The position numbers and the translations under genes are program-made. DNA of 57,881 nucleotides from Candidatus Viridilinea mediisalina. Its GTDB lineage: Bacteria; Chloroflexota; Chloroflexia; Chloroflexales; Chloroflexaceae. The stretch spans positions 11,525 to 69,405 of the forward strand of contig NZ_NQWI01000018.1 of the NCBI RefSeq assembly GCF_002532535.1, read 5' to 3'. Below are positions 1 to 8,860 of this stretch, piece after piece. The notes beneath the pieces were generated by a model. It made no database searches. It saw only the letters and a program-made list of their open reading frames with translations, and had not been told where the DNA came from. Each line of letters starts with the position of its first letter. The first letter of the stretch is position 1.

Positions 1-2043
1 ACCGGCTTCAGCGTGACCGCGAGCAACGCGGGCGGCACGAGCCCGGCGGCCAGCGTCGAAGCCACCGTGGAGCACGCCCCTGAAGCGCCCACCGTCACCA
101 GCCCGGCCCCCGGCAGCACCGTCGGCCCGCGCCCGACCTTCAGCGGCAGCGCTGAACCCGGCAGCACCGTGGTGGTCACCGACGCGGAGGGCAACGCGGT
201 CTGTCGCGCCACCGCGAACGCTCAGGGGGCTTGGAGTTGTACCCCGGCGGACGATCTGCCCGAGGGGGCCACCAGCTTCAGCGTGACCGCGAGCAACGCG
301 GGCGGCGAAAGCCCGGCGGCCAGCGTCGAAGCCACCGTGGAGCACGCCCCTGAAGCGCCCACCGTCACCAGCCCGGCCCCCGGCAGCACCGTCGGCCCGC
401 GCCCGACCTTCAGCGGCAGCGCCGCCCCCGGCAGCACCGTGGTGGTCACGGATGCCGAGGGCAACGCGGTCTGTCGCGCCACCGCCGATGCCAATGGCAA
501 CTGGCGCTGTGCCCCCAGCAGCGATCTGCCGGAGGGAACCAACCGCTTCAGTGTCACCGCGACCGATCCGCAGGGCCGCACGAGTGAGGCGACCACCCAC
601 GAAATCACCGTGGATACGAGCGATCTGCCCAGTGCGCCCACGATTGAACGCCCAGCCGCAGGCGCGACCACCAGCCCGCAGCCGATCATGAGCGGCACGG
701 CGGCCCCCGGTAGCACCGTGATCGTCGAAGATAGCGCTGGCAACGAGTTGTGCCGCGCCCGCGTCGGGGCCAACGACACATGGGCCTGTGGTTCCAACGT
801 CGTCCTGCCCGACGGCCCGCAACGCATCCATGCCCGCCGCATCGATCCGCAGGGTGTCTCTAGCCCGCAGACCACCCGTGAACTCACGGTGGATGCGGAT
901 GCCGCGCCGGATCGCCCGCTGCTGCGCCAGCCCGCCGCTGACAGCACCGTCGGCCCGCGTCCGCGCTTCAGCGGCGTGGCCGCCCCTGGTACCACGGTGC
1001 GCGTGCGTGATGCCGAGGGCAATACACTCTGCAGCGCCTTCGTCGGCAGCCATGGCATCTGGAGTTGCACCGCCAGCCAAGATCTGCCCAACGGCCCACA
1101 GAGTCTTGCGGCGACCGTACATGATACGGCGGGCAAGACCAGCCCGGCCACATCCCGCGACGTGACCGTAGATGGCGTGCCCCCTGAGCCCCCCATTGTG
1201 ACCCAGCCCGCCGCCGGGGCGACCGTGGGCGAGCGCCCGACCTTCAGCGGCACGGCAGAGCCGCAGAGCACGGTGGCAGTGCGTGATCGTGCAGGCAACC
1301 TGCTCTGCAGCGCAACCGCCGACGCAGACGGTGCCTGGGCCTGTGCCTCCAACCGCGACCTGCCAGCGGGCGAAGGTGGCGTCGAGGTCACCGCCACCGA
1401 CCCAGTGGGCAATCGCAGCACGGCCAACACCCGCGATCTCGTCGTAGACCCCAGCCACGACCCGGATGCCGCCTGGCTCAACAGCCCCGCCAGTGACGGA
1501 ACCGTCAGCCCCCGTCCAACCATCAACGGCGTCGCCGCACCGGGGAGTACGGTCACCGTGCAGGATGCGGCCGGCACTACGCTCTGCAGCACCACCGCAA
1601 CCACCAACGGGGTCTGGGCCTGTGTGCCAAGCACACCGTTGCCCGAAGGCGAGCAGAGCCTGCGCGTCGTCGTGACCAGCCCCAGCGGCGCGACGAGTGC
1701 CGCCACGACCCGCAGCTTCACGGTGGATCCGACGGCTGGCCCCACAGCCCCCATGCTGATCAGCCCGAGCCCGGGCAGCAGCAACGCCCTCCGCCCGATC
1801 TTCAGCGGCAACGCCGAACCGGGCACCACCGCCAGCGTCGAGGATAGCCTGGGCAATCTGCTCTGCCGCAGCATCGTGGCGAACGATGGGACATGGAGTT
1901 GTCAGCCAAGCTACGACCTTGAGCTGGGCTTCACGCAGGTCATCATCAGCGTCAGCGATGCAGAGGGCCAGCACAGTCCCACGATCACCCGCAGCTTCAT
2001 GACCTTCTTCCAGGTGATCCTGCCCATCGTTGTCGTCAGTTAG
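1..2043 (+). CDS. Secreted protein of tandem Ig-like domains (5' truncated)
   Basis: The reading frame is open from base 1, so the true start lies outside the window; 680 residues are visible. They form about seven complete repeats of roughly 90 residues after a partial one. Each repeat opens with a P-x-x-P-x-(P/A)-x-x-G-S/A-T segment, continues with F-S-G-x-A-x-P-G-(S/T)-T-V and carries a Cys pair about 13 residues apart (C-R-A ... W-x-C), which suggests a disulfide in each domain. This matches bacterial Ig-like (Big/Bap-type) surface or adhesin modules. The C-terminus ends in a short hydrophobic stretch without a sorting motif. Two successive repeats are almost identical in DNA with a 270-bp period, a sign of recent duplication. 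The ligand is unknown. Two hairpins follow the stop. Confidence 0.85.
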   Translation, partial: TGFSVTASNAGGTSPAASVEATVEHAPEAPTVTSPAPGSTVGPRPTFSGSAEPGSTVVVTDAEGNAVCRATANAQGAWSCTPADDLPEGATSFSVTASNAGGESPAASVEATVEHAPEAPTVTSPAPGSTVGPRPTFSGSAAPGSTVVVTDAEGNAVCRATADANGNWRCAPSSDLPEGTNRFSVTATDPQGRTSEATTHEITVDTSDLPSAPTIERPAAGATTSPQPIMSGTAAPGSTVIVEDSAGNELCRARVGANDTWACGSNVVLPDGPQRIHARRIDPQGVSSPQTTRELTVDADAAPDRPLLRQPAADSTVGPRPRFSGVAAPGTTVRVRDAEGNTLCSAFVGSHGIWSCTASQDLPNGPQSLAATVHDTAGKTSPATSRDVTVDGVPPEPPIVTQPAAGATVGERPTFSGTAEPQSTVAVRDRAGNLLCSATADADGAWACASNRDLPAGEGGVEVTATDPVGNRSTANTRDLVVDPSHDPDAAWLNSPASDGTVSPRPTINGVAAPGSTVTVQDAAGTTLCSTTATTNGVWACVPSTPLPEGEQSLRVVVTSPSGATSAATTRSFTVDPTAGPTAPMLISPSPGSSNALRPIFSGNAEPGTTASVEDSLGNLLCRSIVANDGTWSCQPSYDLELGFTQVIISVSDAEGQHSPTITRSFMTFFQVILPIVVVS

Positions 2044-2053
2044 CTTGGATGGA

Positions 2054-2127
2054 GATGTGGCGGCAAGGCCGCCACATCCCAACCGGATGGGAACAAGGGG
2101 GTGTGGGACTTCGTCCCACACCCCCTT
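2054..2127 (+). terminator. Two hairpins after the Ig-repeat gene
   Basis: An 11-bp perfect stem (2054-2064 with 2068-2078, loop AAG) is followed by a 15-bp perfect stem (2095-2109 with 2113-2127, loop TTC). They stand just after the stop codon and probably end the transcript or protect its 3' end. Neither has a long T-run, so Rho-independent termination is not certain. Confidence 0.6.
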
Positions 2128-2128
2128 C

Positions 2129-2198
2129 GTAGTGCCGACGTTCGTCGGCATCCGGGGGTTAGCGACGACCTCAGCCGACTAACGTCGGCACTACCCTA
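2129..2198. repeat. TAGTGCCGAC palindromic repeat
   Basis: The outer arms TAGTGCCGAC and GTCGGCACTA enclose inner GTCGGC/GCCGAC pairs, so the stretch can fold into a cruciform. Related units occur near 17240, 43004-43063 and 46694-46821, always between genes. Confidence 0.7.
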
Positions 2199-2247
2199 AT
2201 GGCGCACACCACAGGAAGATCCCGTTGTAAGCCCCTTCTCCAAGCTC

Positions 2248-2296
2248 CTTAAGTTTAACTTAAGGTTGAAGTGCTTGCGCTTAAGGTTGACTTAAG
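2248..2296 (+). promoter_or_regulatory. Putative operator: four CTTAAG boxes in helical phase
   Basis: CTTAAG occurs at 2248, 2259, 2280 and 2291, giving spacings of 11, 21 and 11 bp, so all four face the same side of the helix. With flanking bases the units read as 11-bp direct repeats (CTTAAGGTTGA is exact twice). This layout is typical of OmpR/PhoB-family response-regulator boxes. It sits 56 bp before the start of the ABC-transporter operon and is the likely control site. A weak -35-like TTGACT overlaps the last two boxes. Confidence 0.6.
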
Positions 2297-2351
2297 CTTG
2301 CCGATCCATACTGATGTGATTGAAGATTCTCTGTGAAGGAGTGAGTAGTTT

Positions 2352-4082
2352 ATGAGTGAGGAACAGCATGACCGGCTCCATCCTGGTATTGTGCAGGCTC
2401 AGGAGCAATTGAGGCAGGGACGGATTAGTCGGCGTGAGTTTTTGCGCGTGGCTACCCTGTTGGGTGCAGGGCTTTCGACCGCTACGGTGCTTGCGGCCTG
2501 TGGCGGGCAAGAGGCAGCCCCGCCGCCGCCGCCCCCGCCAGGCGATGAGGAAGTACCCATCGATCCCGCGCCCGCCCCAGCGCCCGGCGCGATCCGCCGT
2601 GGCGGTACGCTGCGTGTCGGGGTGAAGACCCAAGCGGTTGACCATCCCGCCCGCTTTTCGTGGACGGAGTCTTCCAATGCCTTCCGTACCGCTTTTGAGT
2701 ATCTGACCGAAACCGATGAGGAGAATATCACCCGCCCCCATCTGCTCGAAAGCTGGGAGGCTAGTGATGATCTGACGGTCTGGACGCTCAAACTGCGTGA
2801 GGGCATCTTCTGGTCTAATGGCGATGAACTGGTTGCCGACCATGTGATCTACAACTTTGGTGAGTGGCTCGACCCCGACGTTGGCTCTTCTATTCTGGGC
2901 CTCTGGGAGGGTTCACTGACCATTGATAGGGTCGAGAAGGTTGATGAGTATACGATACGCCTCAATCTCGATCAGCCCAAGCTGGATGTGCCAGAGAACC
3001 TCTACCACTATCCGGCGCTGATTATGCATCCGAGTTTCAATGGTGACATCAGTTCGGGGGCGAACCCCTTTACCGGCCCCTATCGCATTGTTGAGTACAT
3101 TGTGAATGAGCGCGCCCGCTTCGAGCGCCAAGAGAACTATTGGCAGATGGGCGAAGACGGCGAACCCTTGCCCTATCTCGATGCGATTGAGCTGATTGGC
3201 CTAGGTGACGACCAGACCGCCTATGTTTCGGCGCTCCAGACGGGTGAAATCCACACCTTCTACGAGCCGAGTGCCACCAGCTTCCAGGCGTTGCGTAACG
3301 ATACGCGCCTGAAGATTTACTCAGTGGACACCTCGCAGGCCCGTGTGTTGCGGATGCGCGTGGATCAGGCCCCCTACGATGATGAGCGGGTACGCAATGC
3401 GCTGCGCATGGCTCAGGATCGTGAGATGATCATGGATATTGCCGCCTTTGGTGAAGGCATGCTGGCCCATGATGTCCACGTTTCGCCGGTACAGCCTGAG
3501 TTCGCACCGATGGATCTGCCCCTCTACGATCCCGCTGGGGCCCGCGAACTGCTGGCCGAAGCCGGCTACGCCGATGGCATTGATATGAGCATCGCGGTGG
3601 GTACCGGCTGGAGCGATGTGGTGGCCTATGCCGAGAGTTTGCAGCAGACCGCTGAGGCCGCAGGCATTAACCTGACGCTCAACACCATGCCCAACACCTC
3701 CTATTGGGACATCTGGACCGAGACGCCCTTGGGGATTACGCCGTGGACCCATCGCCCACTGGCGGTAATGCTCTTGCCCCTCGCCTACACCGCCGATTCT
3801 GCGGGCGATCCCGTGCCCTGGAACGAGACCCGCTGGGTAGACGATGAGTTCAGTGAGCTCTTGAGCCAGGCCCAGGGAACCCTCGACATTGAGGCCCGCC
3901 GGGTGCTCATGGCCGACCTGCAGCGCATTATGCAGGAGCGCGGCCCCGTGGCGATTGCATGGTGGCAGCGCGTCTGGGAGGTCTACAACCCCGGCTTCCA
4001 AGGCGTCTATGCCCACCCGACCCTCCACACCATCTACTTCCGCGACATGTGGTACGACCCGGATCTAGACCCCTTTGTGTAA
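2352..4082 (+). CDS. Peptide/nickel-type ABC transporter substrate-binding lipoprotein
   Basis: The 576-residue protein belongs to the SBP_bac_5 (DppA/OppA) family and would capture peptides or similar solutes outside the membrane. The N-terminus carries a twin-arginine motif (S-R-R-E-F-L-R, about residues 26-32), a hydrophobic stretch and a lipobox L-A-A-C, so it is probably Tat-exported and lipid-anchored. A Pro-rich linker follows, then the binding fold (G-G-T-L-R-V-G start; W-T-L-K-L-R-E-G-I-F-W family motif). A GAAGGAG ribosome site precedes the ATG. It is the first gene of a four-gene importer operon. Two hairpins separate it from the permease genes, which fits the usual excess of binding protein over membrane components. 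The exact substrate cannot be told. Confidence 0.92.
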   Translation: MSEEQHDRLHPGIVQAQEQLRQGRISRREFLRVATLLGAGLSTATVLAACGGQEAAPPPPPPPGDEEVPIDPAPAPAPGAIRRGGTLRVGVKTQAVDHPARFSWTESSNAFRTAFEYLTETDEENITRPHLLESWEASDDLTVWTLKLREGIFWSNGDELVADHVIYNFGEWLDPDVGSSILGLWEGSLTIDRVEKVDEYTIRLNLDQPKLDVPENLYHYPALIMHPSFNGDISSGANPFTGPYRIVEYIVNERARFERQENYWQMGEDGEPLPYLDAIELIGLGDDQTAYVSALQTGEIHTFYEPSATSFQALRNDTRLKIYSVDTSQARVLRMRVDQAPYDDERVRNALRMAQDREMIMDIAAFGEGMLAHDVHVSPVQPEFAPMDLPLYDPAGARELLAEAGYADGIDMSIAVGTGWSDVVAYAESLQQTAEAAGINLTLNTMPNTSYWDIWTETPLGITPWTHRPLAVMLLPLAYTADSAGDPVPWNETRWVDDEFSELLSQAQGTLDIEARRVLMADLQRIMQERGPVAIAWWQRVWEVYNPGFQGVYAHPTLHTIYFRDMWYDPDLDPFV

Positions 4083-4093
4083 GCGTTGCAGCT

Positions 4094-4181
4094 ATTGGGG
4101 CAGGCAAAACCTGCCCCAATCCTCACTTTAGTGCCTCTAGCGGGTTGTGCGGGCGGCTTGGCCGCCCGCACAACCCGCTAG
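4094..4181 (+). terminator. Intra-operon hairpin pair before the permease gene
   Basis: Stem 1 is 11 bp (4094-4104 with 4110-4120). Stem 2 is 21 bp and perfect (4137-4157 with 4161-4181, loop TTG). Stem 2 ends three bases before the permease ATG and leaves no room for a Shine-Dalgarno site outside the stem. It probably stabilises the upstream message and reduces expression of the downstream genes. Confidence 0.65.
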
Positions 4182-4184
4182 AAA

Positions 4185-5504
4185 ATGAAAACTATGATCG
4201 CCTTCTTGCTCCGCCGCGTTCTCTTGCTGATCGTGACCCTCTTCGTGGTCTCTGCGGTCATCTTTGCGATCTCGGAGCTGGCCCCAGGGAACATTGCGAT
4301 CAACGTGCTGGGCAATACGATCACGCCTGAGCAAGAGGCTTCGTTCAATGCCCAACACGGCCTTGATCAGCCCGCCTTGGATCGCTATCTGCGCTGGATG
4401 ATTGGTAGTGATTGGCAGGCCGCACGCTTGATTGGTGCCCCCCTCGACCGCATTGTTGAGAGTGCAGAACTCAACCGGACGGGCTGGTGGGCCATTGCTG
4501 AGGATGGAACGCCCTTCCGCCACCGTTCCGACGATGGCGAGACCATGCTCCGGCTTGACCGGCAACCCGATGGTACTACCGTGGAGGTGCCGCTTGGCCC
4601 GGAAGTGTGGCAGACCAACGAGGATGGGATTGATGTCTTTTGGGGCGTTGATACGGGAGGCCGCGCTGCCATGTGGGTGCGCGGCAGTGACCAAGCCTCG
4701 TGGGTCTTGACCATGGCGGGCTGGACATCGCAGGCTGGTGCGCCTCGGGCCTACATTCCGCTCCAAAAAGGTATTCTGCGTGGCGATTTTGGAGTCTCAA
4801 TCATCACGAAACGCCCCGTCGCCGAAACGCTCATCCCCCGCTTGATCAACACGCTCTTCCTCGCCGGCATCGCTTTCGTCCTCATTATGCCCATCGCGCT
4901 CGCCGCTGGCATCATCGCCGGTTTGAACCAGGGCCGCCCCATTGATCGTGTCCTCTCAGTCTCAAGCTTGGTGGCAACCTCAACGCCCGAATTTGCCAGT
5001 GGAGTCTTCCTCATCCTGATCTTCGCGGTCTGGCTCGGCTGGTTCCCTGGCGCGGTTGTGCTACCTAGTGGAGTGAGTATCTTCGACCGGCCACAAGCCC
5101 TTGTGCTGCCCGTCCTAACCCTGACCCTGATTGAATTGGGCTATGTGCTGCGCGTCACGCGGGCCAGCATGGTTGAAGTGATGCAGACCAACTACATCCG
5201 CACCGCCATCCTCAAGGGCCTGCCCTACCGACGCATCGTCCTGCGCCACGCCCTGCGTAACGCCCTACTCGCCCCGATCACCGTCATTATGCTCCACGTC
5301 AACTGGCTGATTGGTGGCATCGTCGTGGTCGAAGCCCTCTTTGGTTTCCCCGGCTTGGGGCGCTTCATCCTCGATGCAGCACTGACCAAAGATGTCTTTG
5401 CGATTGAGGCCGCAGCAATGGTTCTTGTCGTCATTGCCGTTACGACACAGTTGATTGCGGATTTGATCTATGTCTATTTAAATCCAAGAATTCGGTTTAC
5501 GTAA
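4185..5504 (+). CDS. ABC transporter permease, DppB/OppB type
   Basis: The protein is a 439-residue inner-membrane permease of a peptide-type importer. Residues 8-30 form the first transmembrane helix. An extracytoplasmic insert of about 150 residues follows, making the protein longer than the usual 310-340. The remainder has the BPD_transp_1 membrane domain with an EAA-type ATPase-contact loop (around T-A-I-L-K-G-L-P-Y-R-R-I). The start is uncertain: ATG 4185 and ATG 4194 are both possible, and no clear ribosome site is visible because the preceding 21-bp hairpin abuts the start. Two bases separate it from the next permease gene. Confidence 0.9.
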   Translation: MKTMIAFLLRRVLLLIVTLFVVSAVIFAISELAPGNIAINVLGNTITPEQEASFNAQHGLDQPALDRYLRWMIGSDWQAARLIGAPLDRIVESAELNRTGWWAIAEDGTPFRHRSDDGETMLRLDRQPDGTTVEVPLGPEVWQTNEDGIDVFWGVDTGGRAAMWVRGSDQASWVLTMAGWTSQAGAPRAYIPLQKGILRGDFGVSIITKRPVAETLIPRLINTLFLAGIAFVLIMPIALAAGIIAGLNQGRPIDRVLSVSSLVATSTPEFASGVFLILIFAVWLGWFPGAVVLPSGVSIFDRPQALVLPVLTLTLIELGYVLRVTRASMVEVMQTNYIRTAILKGLPYRRIVLRHALRNALLAPITVIMLHVNWLIGGIVVVEALFGFPGLGRFILDAALTKDVFAIEAAAMVLVVIAVTTQLIADLIYVYLNPRIRFT

Positions 5505-5506
5505 AT

Positions 5507-6460
5507 ATGGCAACAATCGATCAAGCAACAGAAGAGACCATTGTCGCACAGCCACCAGTGCAGAAACGACGCGAGGCGACCCTCTGGTCGGCCCTGGTAC
5601 GCTCGCCGATCTTTGTCGTCGGCATGCTGCTCGTCAGCTTCTGGGTGGTGGTCGCCATCTTTGCCGATGACTGCCTCATCCGCCCAACCTGCTGGACTGG
5701 CGAGGCGCGGCCCCAGGATAGTACGCCATGGCTGGCCCGCTATTCACCCTACGAGCAGTTCCGTGGTCAGATCCGCCAGCCACCCTCAGCCGAGCATTGG
5801 CTTGGTACCGATTCACGCGGACGCGACATCTGGGCCCGTTTAGCCCATGGCGCTCGCCCCATCCTCACCCTCGCCCCCCTCTCTGTCCTCTTGGCCCTGA
5901 TCATCGGCGGTAGCTTAGGGCTAATGGCCGGCTACTATGGTGGCATCGTTGATGAAGTGGTGATGCGCATTCTCGATGGGATGATCGCCTTCCCCCAAAT
6001 CCTGATCTACCTGGTGATTATCGCCGCCTTAGGCGCCTCAGCGGTCAATGTCGTCCTGGCAATTACGATTGCCGGCGCCCCCGGCATTGCCCGCTTAGTC
6101 CGAAGTCTGGCCCTTGACATCAAGACCCGCGATTACATCGCGGCGGCACAGACACGGGGCGATCCATCCTGGTACATCATGTTGGTTGAAATCCTACCCA
6201 ACGCCCGTGGGCCAATCATCGTCGACTCGATGCTGCGCGTGGGCTACGCCGTCTTTGCAATTGGCACCCTCGGCTTCTTGGGCCTGGGCCTGCCACCGCC
6301 CTCCCCCGACTGGGGCAGCATTGTCCAGGTTGGCCGCACCGCAATCCAAGCGGGCCACCCCTGGGAAGCCCTCTTCGGCTCAATGGCGATTGCCATGCTC
6401 GTGGTCGGGCTGAACCTCATTGCCGACGGCCTCTCGGAGGAATTGCAACGCTATCGGTAA
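5507..6460 (+). CDS. ABC transporter permease, DppC/OppC type
   Basis: This 317-residue protein is the second membrane subunit of the importer. It has an N-terminal cytoplasmic tail, a first transmembrane helix at about residues 35-55, an extracytoplasmic loop with L-G-T-D-S-R-G-R-D (the conserved OppC_N motif), and a five-helix permease core with the EAA-type loop A-A-A-Q-T-R-G. It starts two bases after the DppB-type gene, so the two are probably translationally coupled. The stop is followed by short hairpins before the ATPase gene. Confidence 0.92.
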   Translation: MATIDQATEETIVAQPPVQKRREATLWSALVRSPIFVVGMLLVSFWVVVAIFADDCLIRPTCWTGEARPQDSTPWLARYSPYEQFRGQIRQPPSAEHWLGTDSRGRDIWARLAHGARPILTLAPLSVLLALIIGGSLGLMAGYYGGIVDEVVMRILDGMIAFPQILIYLVIIAALGASAVNVVLAITIAGAPGIARLVRSLALDIKTRDYIAAAQTRGDPSWYIMLVEILPNARGPIIVDSMLRVGYAVFAIGTLGFLGLGLPPPSPDWGSIVQVGRTAIQAGHPWEALFGSMAIAMLVVGLNLIADGLSEELQRYR

Positions 6461-6463
6461 TAT

Positions 6464-6560
6464 TTGGGGAACCATGTTCCCCAAACCCCTTGCGGGGGAA
6501 CTCGGTTCCCTGCGACCCCGCCGAGATGGGGGTGCGGGGGAACTCGGTTCCCCCGCCCAA
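6464..6560 (+). repeat. GGGGGAAC-type small hairpins between permease and ATPase genes
   Basis: A 9-bp stem (TTGGGGAAC with GTTCCCCAA) is followed by two near-repeats of GGGGGAACTCGGTTCCC. They lie inside the operon and may tune the transcript. No promoter was recognised in this gap. Confidence 0.5.
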
Positions 6561-6586
6561 CCTAAACACCAGGTGAAAGACGACAT

Positions 6587-8680
6587 ATGAGAGAAACTTC
6601 CCACCCTAAGCAGCCAGTTGTGCGCGTCGAAGAGCTGGCGATTGGCTATGATACCCGCCAAGGGCTTGTGCGTGCGGTGCGCGATGTCAGCTTTGAGATC
6701 CGCCGTGGCGAGACCCTGGGCATTGTGGGCGAGTCGGGCTGCGGGAAGAGTACCGTAGCCTATGGCTTGGTCAACTACCTGGGGAAGAATGGGCGTATTG
6801 TCCATGGCGATATTGTCTTCCAAGGCCAATCGCTCGTCGGACGTAGCCCCGAGGAGTTGCGCCGCTTGCGTGGCGACCAGATCTCGATGGTCTACCAAGA
6901 CCCTATGACTTCGCTCAATCCGGTTATGTTGATTGGCGCTCAGATGACCGAGGTGTTGACCGTTCACCGCAAGATGGACAAGCAAGAGGCGCGTAAACGC
7001 TGCCTCGATATGCTCCACAAGGTCTCGATGCCCGATCCGGAATCGGTCTTTGAACGCTACCCCCACCAGATTTCGGGGGGCCAGCAGCAGCGTGTGGTCA
7101 TCGCAATGGCACTGCTCAACGACCCGGCGCTGCTGATTATGGACGAGCCGACGACCGCTCTTGATGTCACCGTTGAGGCCGCAGTGCTCGATCTGGTGGT
7201 GAAACTCCGCAAAGAGTTTGACACCGCCATTCTCTTCATCAGCCACAATTTGGGTGTGGTGGCGCGTGTCTGCGACCGCGTGGCGGTGATGTATGCCGGC
7301 GAAGTGATCGAATTAGCACCCGTGCGCGAGATCTTTGCCAACCCACGCCATCCCTACACCCAAGGACTGATCCGCTGCGTCCCCAAGATTGCCCATACCA
7401 AAGGCGAGAGCGTCCTCTACCCGATTCCGGGCCGCGTACCTGCGCCGAGCAACCTGCCGCCCGGCTGCACCTTTGAACCGCGCTGCCAGTATGCGGTTGA
7501 AGCCTGCCACCAAAAGCGAGTGCTGCTCGAACCAATTGGCCCCAACCATGCCAGCCGCTGCCTACGCTCCCACGAGATCGATCCGCGTGAGTGGGTGCCC
7601 CCCGATGTGGACGTGCCCAGCCTCACCCCCGTGCAACTCAGCGAAGCCAACGGGCCCGTACTGAACGTCGAGACACTCAATACCCACTACCGGCAAGGCG
7701 GCGGCGGGTTTCTGGGCCTCATCAAACGCCAGCCGGTACGCGCCGTAGACGGCGTCAGCTTTCGTGTCAGCCGAGGTGTAACCCTGGGCATCGTAGGCGA
7801 ATCGGGTTGTGGCAAAAGCACCTTGATCAAGACGGTCATTGGGCTTGAAGAGCGCACCTCTGGTGCGATTGAGCTCATGGGGGTAGACATCGGGCGCTTA
7901 GGCCAGCGCAGCCTCAATACCATCCGCGAAATGCAGATGGTCTTCCAAAACCCCGACTCGACGCTCAACCCGAGCTATGTCGTCGGCCAACAGATCGCCC
8001 GCCCCCTACGTCGCTTGGCGGGCGTACCCAGAGCAAAAGTACGCGAAGAGGTCATCAAACTACTCCGTGCGGTCAAGCTCGACGAACACTACTACGACCG
8101 CTTGCCGCGTCAGCTCAGTGGCGGCGAAAAGCAGCGCATCGGCATCGCGCGCGCCCTAGCCGGGCAACCCGACGTGATCCTCTGCGACGAGCCGGTCTCG
8201 GCACTCGATGTATCGGTGCAGGCCGCAGTCCTCAACCTGCTGGGCGAACTGCAACAGGCCAACCAGATGACCATGATCTTCATCGCCCACGACCTGAGCG
8301 TAGTTCGCACCATTACCGACTATGTTGCGGTGATGTACTTAGGGCGCATTGTAGAGATCGGCCCCTCAGCGGCCATCTACGCACCGCCCTTCCACCCCTA
8401 CACCGAATCGCTGCTGGCAGCAGTGCCCGTGCCCGATCCCACCGTGAAACAGACCCACATCCGGCTTGGCGGATCGCCTCCAAGCCCCGCCAACCCACCC
8501 ACAGGCTGCCGTTTCCACACCCGCTGCCCTCGTCGCGCCTTGTTACCCGAAGGTGGTAAAATCTGCACCGAGGAGGAGCCACCGTGGCGCAACCCCGCCA
8601 GCGATCACCAGATCGCCTGCCACCTCTCGCTGGAACAGCTTGAAGCGATTGAGCCCGTCTTCCGTTTTGGATCGGGATAA
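6587..8680 (+). CDS. Fused double ATP-binding protein of the peptide importer (DppD-DppF)
   Basis: This 697-residue protein contains two complete ABC ATPase domains that are normally separate DppD and DppF proteins. Each half has Walker A (G-E-S-G-C-G-K-S-T), a signature (S-G-G-Q-Q-Q-R in the first, S-G-G-E-K-Q-R in the second) and Walker B with D-E-P. Each is followed by the oligopeptide-transporter C-terminal motif with spaced cysteines (G-C-T-F-E-P-R-C and G-C-R-F-H-T-R-C), which in relatives can bind an Fe-S cluster or metal. It powers uptake with the two upstream permeases. The fusion fixes a 1:1 ratio of the ATPases. Confidence 0.93.
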   Translation: MRETSHPKQPVVRVEELAIGYDTRQGLVRAVRDVSFEIRRGETLGIVGESGCGKSTVAYGLVNYLGKNGRIVHGDIVFQGQSLVGRSPEELRRLRGDQISMVYQDPMTSLNPVMLIGAQMTEVLTVHRKMDKQEARKRCLDMLHKVSMPDPESVFERYPHQISGGQQQRVVIAMALLNDPALLIMDEPTTALDVTVEAAVLDLVVKLRKEFDTAILFISHNLGVVARVCDRVAVMYAGEVIELAPVREIFANPRHPYTQGLIRCVPKIAHTKGESVLYPIPGRVPAPSNLPPGCTFEPRCQYAVEACHQKRVLLEPIGPNHASRCLRSHEIDPREWVPPDVDVPSLTPVQLSEANGPVLNVETLNTHYRQGGGGFLGLIKRQPVRAVDGVSFRVSRGVTLGIVGESGCGKSTLIKTVIGLEERTSGAIELMGVDIGRLGQRSLNTIREMQMVFQNPDSTLNPSYVVGQQIARPLRRLAGVPRAKVREEVIKLLRAVKLDEHYYDRLPRQLSGGEKQRIGIARALAGQPDVILCDEPVSALDVSVQAAVLNLLGELQQANQMTMIFIAHDLSVVRTITDYVAVMYLGRIVEIGPSAAIYAPPFHPYTESLLAAVPVPDPTVKQTHIRLGGSPPSPANPPTGCRFHTRCPRRALLPEGGKICTEEEPPWRNPASDHQIACHLSLEQLEAIEPVFRFGSG

Positions 8681-8683
8681 CCT

Positions 8684-8845
8684 TTTGCGAGGACGCGAGG
8701 ACGCGAAGACGCGAAGACGCGAAGACGCGAAGACGCGAAGACGCGAGGACGCGAGGACGCGAGGACGCGAAGACGCGAAGACGCGAAGACGCGAAGACGC
8801 GAAGACGCGAAGCCCTCGCCGCTGCGCCTCACGCATCCTCGCAAA
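8684..8845 (+). repeat. GACGCGA minisatellite element, copy 1
   Basis: About 14 tandem 9-bp units (GACGCGAAG/GACGCGAGG) are bounded by TTTGCGAGG on the left and CCTCGCAAA on the right, so the ends pair as a hairpin. The right half also carries the family signature CCTCACGCATCCTCGCAA. It ends 15 bp before the next start codon. Related copies lie at 22402, 24185, 31011, 36042, 37811 and 48874. Confidence 0.85.
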
Positions 8846-8860
8846 GCAGAAGAAAACCAT

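Noticed and set aside
222-1874. Long open frame of 550 codons antisense to the Ig-repeat gene
   Set aside because: It mirrors the repeat structure of the real gene, is a product of high G+C third positions, and its translation resembles no family.
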